A DNA stretch of 64,000 nucleotides from Brevundimonas sp. Leaf363. Its GTDB lineage: Bacteria; Pseudomonadota; Alphaproteobacteria; Caulobacterales; Caulobacteraceae. The notes under the pieces were generated by a model. It saw nothing but the letters and a program-made list of their open reading frames with translations, did no database searches and had not been told where the DNA came from. The stretch is taken from assembly GCF_001424025.1 (NCBI RefSeq), contig NZ_LMPZ01000002.1, forward strand, positions 1 through 64,000. The letters are read 5' to 3'. Each line of letters opens with the position of its first letter. Position 1 is the stretch's first letter. A program made the position numbers and the translations under genes. Positions 58,416 through 64,000 of the stretch are shown in pieces.

Positions 58416-59471
58416 TCAGGCGGCCAGCGAGCCCAGGTCGATCGAGAAGCGGTACTTCACGTCGCCCTTCAGCATCCGCTCGTAGGCCGTCTCGATCTGG
58501 TCGATCGGGATGATCTCGACGTCCGAGACGACGTTGTTGTCGCGGCAGAAGTCAAGCATCTCCTGCGTCTCGGCGATACCGCCGATCAGCGAGCCGGCGA
58601 TCGAGCGGCGGCCGAAGATCAGGGCGCCGACCGAGGGGGAGGGGTGCGGCTCGGCCGGCACGCCGACCAGCACCATCGTGCCGTCCCGCTTCAGGGCCAT
58701 GACGTAGGGATCCAGATTGATGGGCGCCGCCACCGTGTTCAGGATGAAGTCGAAGCTGCCGGCGTGGGCCTGCATGTCGGCCTTGTCCTTGGACAGCACC
58801 ACGCCCTTGGCGCCCAGGCGCGCGGCGTCCTCGGCCTTGCCCGGCGAGGTGGTGAAGACATAGACGTCCGCGCCCATGGCGGCGGCCAGCTTGACGCCCA
58901 TGTGGCCCAGGCCGCCCAGGCCGACGACGCCGACCTTCTGGCCCGGCCCGACCTTCCAATGCCGCAGCGGCGAATAGGTGGTGATGCCGGCGCACAGTAG
59001 GGGCGCCACGGCGGCCAGCTGGCTCTCGTCATGGCCGATGCTCAGGACGAAATCCTGATCGACGACGATATGCTTGGAATAGCCGCCGAAGGTGTGGCCG
59101 CCCAGATGCTTGTCCGGGCCGTTGTAGGTGCCGACCATGCCCGTGCCGGTGCAGTACTGCTCCTCGCCCGCCACGCACGACGGACAGACGCGGCAGCTGT
59201 CGACCATGCAGCCGACACCGACCAGATCGCCTTCCTTGAACCGGCTGACCTTGCCGCCCACCGCGCTGACGCGGCCGACGATCTCGTGGCCCGGGCAGCA
59301 GGGGAACAGGGTGCCGCCCCACTCGGCGCGGACGGTGTGCAGGTCCGAATGGCAGACGCCGCAGTACAGGATGTCGATGGCGACGTCGCTTTCCAGCGGT
59401 TCGCGACGCTCGAAGCTGAAGGGCGCCAGCGGCTTGTCGCCGGCGGGTGCGGCGTAACCGATCGTTTGCAT
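58416..59471 (-). CDS. Zinc-dependent alcohol dehydrogenase (YahK/cinnamyl-ADH type)
   Basis: A 351-residue NADP-type medium-chain reductase. Catalytic zinc ligands CGVCHSDLH and GHEIVGRV, the structural zinc Cys cluster (SCRVCPSCVAGEEQYC), cofactor site VGLGGLGHMGVKLAAAMG. It reduces aldehydes or oxidises alcohols broadly. ATG 59471 (QTIGYAAPAGDKPLAP) is the natural start; the frame is open 75 bases before it. The gene is followed by palindrome family D. Confidence 0.93.
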   Translation of the reverse strand: MQTIGYAAPAGDKPLAPFSFERREPLESDVAIDILYCGVCHSDLHTVRAEWGGTLFPCCPGHEIVGRVSAVGGKVSRFKEGDLVGVGCMVDSCRVCPSCVAGEEQYCTGTGMVGTYNGPDKHLGGHTFGGYSKHIVVDQDFVLSIGHDESQLAAVAPLLCAGITTYSPLRHWKVGPGQKVGVVGLGGLGHMGVKLAAAMGADVYVFTTSPGKAEDAARLGAKGVVLSKDKADMQAHAGSFDFILNTVAAPINLDPYVMALKRDGTMVLVGVPAEPHPSPSVGALIFGRRSIAGSLIGGIAETQEMLDFCRDNNVVSDVEIIPIDQIETAYERMLKGDVKYRFSIDLGSLAA

Positions 59472-59615
59472 GGGGGACCTCATGGGATGGAAGGGCGCAG
59501 CAGGACGCAAGGGGCTGACCCGGCGACGCGTCGCCGATAACGCCATGATACGCCCGTCGGCTCCGTCAGAACACCGGGCCAGTGCGATATGTCGTCTGCG
59601 GACCCGGCCCCGGCG

Positions 59616-60302
59616 TCAAAAGCTCGCGAAGACGCTGCCGACCAGGGCGCCCGTGTCGGCGTCGCTGTCGATCCATTCGACGCCGGCGGTCAACCGGCCG
59701 AGCGGGAGGAAGGCGCCGATCCGCCAGTCGGTCTTGCCGTCCGGCGCCCATGCGCCGTCCTCGTAGCCGATCGACGCCGCCAAGCTGACGGGCCAGGCCT
59801 CCGGGGCGTAGTCCAGGCCGGCCCAGGCGTATCGATTGTCCTCTTCGCCGAGGGCGCGCTGTGCGGGGGCGTAGGCGACGCCCAGGGTGGCCGTGGCGGG
59901 GCCGAAGGTGCGGCTCGCCTGAACCGGAACCTCCACATAGTCGACGTCGTCGCCGCCGGGGTAGCGATAGGCCGAGACGGCCGCGTCCCAATCCAGGCCC
60001 AGCCATGCGCCCGCCCAGCCGCCGGTCAGCGTGACTTCAAGCTCCGATCCGTCACCGTCGTCGCCGGCGCCGTACGTCTCGATGCTGGACAGATAGACAT
60101 CGGCGTAGAAGCCCGAGGCGTGCGAGACGGTGACGCCCGCCTGCAGCGCCGGATCCCCGCCGGACAGGCTGAGCCCGCGGAAGCGATAGTCGCTGACCGC
60201 GCCAGCCGTCGCCTCCACGCTCCAGTCGCCTTCATCCTGCGCTAGCACGGCGCCTGGCGCAGCCAACGCCATGGCGCCGATCAACAGTCCGATGCACTTC
60301 AT
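59616..60302 (-). CDS. TorF-family putative porin
   Basis: 228 residues from ATG 60302 with AGAGGAA upstream. Signal peptide ends about residue 22 (VLA|QDEGDW), followed by amphipathic beta strands: VSDYRFRGLSLSGGDPALQA, GFYADVYLSSIETYG, SLAASIGYEDGAWAPDGK. The VSDYRFRGLS opening is the TorF/TIGR02001 signature. It ends in a Phe (VFASF), as outer-membrane barrels do. Channel specificity is unknown. Confidence 0.88.
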   Translation of the reverse strand: MKCIGLLIGAMALAAPGAVLAQDEGDWSVEATAGAVSDYRFRGLSLSGGDPALQAGVTVSHASGFYADVYLSSIETYGAGDDGDGSELEVTLTGGWAGAWLGLDWDAAVSAYRYPGGDDVDYVEVPVQASRTFGPATATLGVAYAPAQRALGEEDNRYAWAGLDYAPEAWPVSLAASIGYEDGAWAPDGKTDWRIGAFLPLGRLTAGVEWIDSDADTGALVGSVFASF

Positions 60303-60415
60303 GCGGGTTCCTCTTCGCTGCACGGCTAGCGCGAGGAAGGTTAAATTTCCCGGAAGTATTCATGTCTTAACGCTGAGGTGGGACGGTCACACCAGGAAGG
60401 CCGGGAAAGCTAGCC

Positions 60416-62047
60416 ATGGACCACGCCCGCAGCGGCCAGGCGCACGAGATGCGGCTGATGAAGATCGGCGCCGCCACTATTCTTGGCGTCGTCTGCCTGG
60501 GCATGGCGTTGGCGCTGTTCCTGGTCAGCCGCGCGATCGACGCTCGAGCGTTGCGTGACGAGCAGGCCCTGGTCGAGCGTCGCGTGACCCGCAGCCTGGC
60601 TTCGATTTCTGAAGACATCACCTCCGCCACCATCTGGAACGACGCCGTCACGGCTATCGAGCGCGACGACCGGGAGTGGATGCAGGTCAACTTCGGCGAC
60701 TACTACGCCGACTATATGGACCATGCCGTCACCCTGGTCTTCGACGGGGATGGCCGGCTGCTGCAGGCGTCGCGCGACAGCGAGCCGGCAAGTGCGGCCA
60801 GCGAGGCGCCCATCATCGCCGCGACGCAGAGCCTGCTGGCCGAGGTGCGCAAGGATTCGACGGACGCCAAGCGCCGCCGGGCCGTCGGCTTCGCCGCCGT
60901 CGCCACCCGCTCGGGCGTCGTCCGTGCGGGCGGTCAGCTATACCTGGTCGCGGCGGCGACCATCGTCCCTGAGGCGGAAACGCCCGTGGCGCGCCCGCCC
61001 GAGGACGCCGTCGTGATCTCGGCCAAGCCAGTCCAGGCGCTGGTAACCGCCATGAGTGCGGACCTGGGGCTCAGCGCGCCGCGGCTGACGGCGGCGGATG
61101 CGCCAAGTCTGAGCCGTCTGCGATCCGAGGACGGGGCGGTGCTGGCCGGCCTTGCCTGGACGCCGGAACGGCCGGGTCGGCAGGTGCTCATGACCCTCAT
61201 CCCGGTGTTCGCGGGCCTGTTCATCGCCTTCATGATCGCCGCAGCCGCAATGTGGCGGCGCATCGCCAGTAACGTCCGCCGCCTGAGCCACAGCGAGGCG
61301 GCGTTGAGCGACGCGCTGGCCGCGGCCGACGCCGCCAATGTCGCAAAGACCCGCTTCCTCGCCAACATGAGCCACGAGCTTCGGACACCCCTGAACGGCG
61401 TGCTCGGTATGTCGGAGGTGCTGACGATGAGCGGCCTGACCGGACCGCAGCGCGCTCAGGTCGGTATAATCAAGCAGTCCGGCGAGCATTTGCTCAGCAT
61501 GATCGAGCGCATCCTGGAGATGGCGCACGTCGACGCCACCCTGGCCGCGCCGGAAGCGCAGGCGTTCGATCCGGCGGCGGTGTTCGCCCAGGTGGCGGCG
61601 GGCCTGCATGGAAAGGCCGTGGCGAAGCGGTTGGCCATGACCGAAGCGTTCGAACCGACCGGCGTCCGGCTCGGGGATGCGGGTCGCGTGGCCAAGGTGC
61701 TGCACGCCCTGATCGACAACGCGATCCAGTTCACCCCCCAGGGCTCGGTCCGTCTGGAGCTGGAAGCGACGCCCGATCGAGTGACGTTCGTGGTTGCGGA
61801 CACCGGCGTGGGCATGTCGCCCGAAACTCAGTCTCGCCTGTTTACGCCGTTCAGCCAGGGCGACGATTCCGCCACGCGCTCCGTCGACGGGGCGGGCCTG
61901 AGCCTGGCGCTCGCCAAGCGGCTGGTCACGTCCATGAACGGGGAGATCACCACCGAAACGCGGGTGGGCAGCGGCTCCACCTTCCGGGTCATGCTACCGG
62001 CTCCGGCCGTCACGATCGCCGCGGCCACCCCGGCGATGGCGGCCTAG
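60416..62047 (+). CDS. Membrane histidine kinase with CHASE4-like sensor domain
   Basis: 543 residues. A first span (AATILGVVCLGMALALFLVS), then a periplasmic domain of about 210 residues with the CHASE4 pattern (ATIWNDAVTAIERDDREWMQ, VTLVFDGDGRLL). A second span (LIPVFAGLFIAFMIAAAAMW) leads to HisKA with phospho-His in NMSHELRTPLNG (residue about 322). The HATPase has DNAIQFTPQG and DTGVGMSP. No receiver domain or response regulator is adjacent. Its stop shares CTAG with divL. Confidence 0.92.
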   Translation: MDHARSGQAHEMRLMKIGAATILGVVCLGMALALFLVSRAIDARALRDEQALVERRVTRSLASISEDITSATIWNDAVTAIERDDREWMQVNFGDYYADYMDHAVTLVFDGDGRLLQASRDSEPASAASEAPIIAATQSLLAEVRKDSTDAKRRRAVGFAAVATRSGVVRAGGQLYLVAAATIVPEAETPVARPPEDAVVISAKPVQALVTAMSADLGLSAPRLTAADAPSLSRLRSEDGAVLAGLAWTPERPGRQVLMTLIPVFAGLFIAFMIAAAAMWRRIASNVRRLSHSEAALSDALAAADAANVAKTRFLANMSHELRTPLNGVLGMSEVLTMSGLTGPQRAQVGIIKQSGEHLLSMIERILEMAHVDATLAAPEAQAFDPAAVFAQVAAGLHGKAVAKRLAMTEAFEPTGVRLGDAGRVAKVLHALIDNAIQFTPQGSVRLELEATPDRVTFVVADTGVGMSPETQSRLFTPFSQGDDSATRSVDGAGLSLALAKRLVTSMNGEITTETRVGSGSTFRVMLPAPAVTIAAATPAMAA

Positions 62048-64000
62048 CCCAGCGCCAGCTCCGGGGCCCCGACCTGCACCGGCGGCTCCGCCGGTACGTG
62101 CAGGATGAAGGCCGCGCCTTTCCCCGGTTCGCTCTGCACCTCGGCCCAGCCGCCGTGGAGTTCGACCAGGGCCTTGACCAGGGCCAGGCCGACGCCGGGG
62201 CCGCCGCGCTCGCGTTTGACGAAGCGGTCGAAGACATGGGCCTGCAGGTGGTACGGGATGCCCCGGCCGGTGTCCTCGATGCGGATGCGGACCTCGCCGC
62301 CGGCGCCCGCCTCGGCGGACAGGGTGACGGCGCCGTCGTCGGAGACCGCGCGGGCGGCGTTGTCCAGCAGGTGGTCGATGGCCTGGACCAGGCGGCGCTC
62401 GTCCGCCCGGATGGTCGGCAGGCCTGTGGGGCAGCTGACGGTCAGGACCGCGCCCCGGCCGACGATGCGCGGGCGCACCCGCTCGGCGGCCTCGTCCAGG
62501 ATGTCGCGGATCCGCACGTCGCCCAGCGTCAGCTCCATCTCGCCGGCATCGATCTGGGCCATGTCCAGCACGTCGTCGATCGAGGCGGCCAGCTGGCTGG
62601 CGGCGACGCGGATGGCTCCCGCGTGCTGGCGGCTGCGCTCGGGCAGGTCGCCCAGGGTCTCCAGCAGCTCGGAATAGCCGACGATCGTCGTCAGGGGCGT
62701 GCGCAGTTCATAGCTGACGGAACCGACGAACTCCCTCTTCAGCGCCTGGCTCTCATCCAGCGCCGCGGCCTTGGCGGCCAACGCCTGCTCCAGCTCGCGC
62801 CGGGCGGTGACATCGGAGAAGGCGACCAGGGTGGCGCCGTCGGGCAGGGGGCGCGTCTGCCACGCGGCCACGCGGCCGTCGGCGGTGCGCCCTTCGCCCG
62901 AGATCGGCACGCGGCTTTCAGGATCGGGATCGGCGACGCGCGCCTTCAGGCTGAGCCACAAGGCCGGGTCGGGCAGGACCGCCTTGCACAGTTCGGCGAT
63001 GCGGTCGAAGTCGCCCGCCGCCGTCAGCCGCTCGCCGGACAAAGCCCAGAAGCTCTCGAACGCCTCGTTGTGCAGGCGCAGGCGGCCGTCCGACCCGAAC
63101 ACGGCGACCGCGTCGTTCAGCTTGTCCAGCGTCGCGCGCTGGACCTGGATCTGGGCGTTGAAGCGGCTGCGCAGGCGCAGTTCGTCGGTGATGTCCGAGA
63201 ACAGCAGCAGCACGCCGCCCAGCGGGTGCGGCTGGCGCACCACGCGCAGCGTGCGGCCGTCGGGCAGGGACCAGCTGTCGTCCGGTGCGGCCTCCGACGC
63301 CCCGTAGAAGTCCAGCTCGCGGGCGCGCCAGCCGGAATAGTCGACCACCTCGGGCAGCTGGCGGGTCTGGCGCAGGCGGTCCAGCAGTTCGGCGTGGGTG
63401 GGCCGGTCGTCCAGCCAGGCGGGCTCCAGATCGAACAGGGTCTGGAAGGCGCGGTTGTGGAAGGCGAGCCGCTTGGACGGGCCGAAGATGACCACGGCGT
63501 CGGCCAGATGGTTCAGGGTTTCGTCGTGGGCCTCGACGTGGCGACGCAGGGTGTCGCGCGTCTCCTCGGCCTCGGTCATGTCGATGGCGAAGGCCAGGAC
63601 CGCGCCGGCCGCGCCCGGCGCCGGCTCGGCGATGACCAGCCAGGCCTTGCGGCGTCCGCCGCCGGAGACCCAGCGGAAGCCCTCCTGCCGGCCGTTCAGC
63701 CGCCGCGCCTCGGCGATCAGGGCGTCGGCCCCGCGATCGAAGCTGAGGGCGGCCTTGCGCGCCTCTTCCAGGGTCTCGACCCGCATCTCGGTCAGCCAGG
63801 CGCGGTTGGCCCAGACCAGCCGCCCGGCCGCGTCCACGACCCAGGCCGGGGAGGGGGAGACGTCGGCCAAGAGGCCCAGCCCGCTTTCGGACGCGCCCTC
63901 GACGGCGCCGGGCGCCGGATCGGCCGGGGCCAGTCGCAGCCAGGCCTCGCCCGCGCTGGCCCGCCCCTCGACGCGCCAGAGCCGCTCGGCGTGGGCTAGG
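62044..64000 (-). CDS. divL: DivL-type PAS sensor pseudokinase (5' end outside window)
   Basis: At least 651 residues; the frame is still open at base 64000. Several PAS domains (for example WVVDAAGRLVWANRAWLTEM, VVIFGPSKRLAFHNRAFQTL and AVFGSDGRLRLHNEAFESFW) precede a HisKA domain. Its H-box reads SVSYELRTPLTT: Tyr (codon 62710-62712) replaces the phospho-accepting His. The HATPase follows (DHLLDNAARAV, DTGRGIPYHL, GPGVGLALVK). This substitution and layout identify DivL, which modulates the CckA-CtrA cell-cycle pathway. It is convergent with the CHASE4 kinase, overlapping by CTAG. Confidence 0.9.
   Translation of the reverse strand, partial: LAHAERLWRVEGRASAGEAWLRLAPADPAPGAVEGASESGLGLLADVSPSPAWVVDAAGRLVWANRAWLTEMRVETLEEARKAALSFDRGADALIAEARRLNGRQEGFRWVSGGGRRKAWLVIAEPAPGAAGAVLAFAIDMTEAEETRDTLRRHVEAHDETLNHLADAVVIFGPSKRLAFHNRAFQTLFDLEPAWLDDRPTHAELLDRLRQTRQLPEVVDYSGWRARELDFYGASEAAPDDSWSLPDGRTLRVVRQPHPLGGVLLLFSDITDELRLRSRFNAQIQVQRATLDKLNDAVAVFGSDGRLRLHNEAFESFWALSGERLTAAGDFDRIAELCKAVLPDPALWLSLKARVADPDPESRVPISGEGRTADGRVAAWQTRPLPDGATLVAFSDVTARRELEQALAAKAAALDESQALKREFVGSVSYELRTPLTTIVGYSELLETLGDLPERSRQHAGAIRVAASQLAASIDDVLDMAQIDAGEMELTLGDVRIRDILDEAAERVRPRIVGRGAVLTVSCPTGLPTIRADERRLVQAIDHLLDNAARAVSDDGAVTLSAEAGAGGEVRIRIEDTGRGIPYHLQAHVFDRFVKRERGGPGVGLALVKALVELHGGWAEVQSEPGKGAAFILHVPAEPPVQVGAPELALG

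Noticed and set aside
58390..58417. CTGACGCCC...GGGCGTCAG hairpin at the end of the alcohol dehydrogenase gene as a terminator
   Set aside because: It overlaps the stop codon and has a long loop and no T run on the minus strand; it may be a chance palindrome beside the family D element.
1..64000. CRISPR arrays, rRNA genes, insertion sequences and integrases
   Set aside because: No regularly spaced direct repeats, rRNA-like stretches, transposase or recombinase motifs were found on reading the translations and intergenic regions.

Overview
The window is high-GC DNA from a Caulobacterales member, most likely Brevundimonas or a close relative; this is an inference from content. It carries a GcrA-type cell-cycle regulator whose upstream region has GANTC (CcrM) sites. 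It also carries a DivL-type pseudokinase with Tyr in place of the phospho-accepting His, an alphaproteobacterial LexA box (GAAC-N7-GAAC) on an imuA-imuB-dnaE2 cassette, and several lipoprotein families typical of the group. No phage, insertion sequence, rRNA operon or CRISPR array was seen. Most of the sequence is densely packed core and envelope genes.

Layout. 1-5.2 kb: end of an OmpA-like gene, a repeat, small unknowns, an OmpA-type lipoprotein, a 2-oxoglutarate oxygenase and a TadG-like vWA protein with an unusual insertion. 5.2-15.5 kb: a minus-strand run of nine genes covering an M2 peptidase, a membrane protein, mtgA, a WD40 protein, a COG0523 GTPase, a CDF zinc exporter, a polytopic membrane protein, an M61-like peptidase and cfa; a candidate Zur box lies before the metal genes. 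15.5-22.7 kb: rplU-rpmA with a leader hairpin, a GNAT enzyme, secreted and lipoprotein genes, threonine dehydratase, an FKBP lipoprotein and lpdA. 22.7-28.4 kb: the SOS mutagenesis operon imuA-imuB-dnaE2.

28.5-39.5 kb: gcrA, an ABC-2 permease, an M28 peptidase, a five-gene operon headed by a membrane-anchored LuxR-type protein, a CASTOR/POLLUX-like channel protein, a lipoprotein, rsmB and kup. 39.6-48.6 kb: Rrf2-SDR, DUF1801, marC, pyrF, two Gly/Tyr-rich secreted proteins, an SDHAF4-like protein, an HtpX-like protease, a GH53 galactanase and argG. 48.6-52.4 kb: secreted and lipoproteins, LysE, a DUF6065-like protein and a ProX/YbaK editing domain.

52.4-54.0 kb is the most accessory-looking part. 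Three small, more AT-rich orphan genes are each followed by a related short repeat, ending at a tRNA-like cloverleaf with a 5-nt anticodon loop. 54-64 kb: a CnoX-like thioredoxin/TPR protein, a LON-substrate-domain protein, an SGNH hydrolase, a Trm112-like protein, a P-loop kinase, a HAD phosphatase, an alcohol dehydrogenase, a TorF-like porin, a CHASE4-type histidine kinase and the 5'-truncated divL.

At least four kinds of dispersed palindromic elements sit between genes. Three convergent gene pairs end on the same CTAG, which supplies TAG to both strands.
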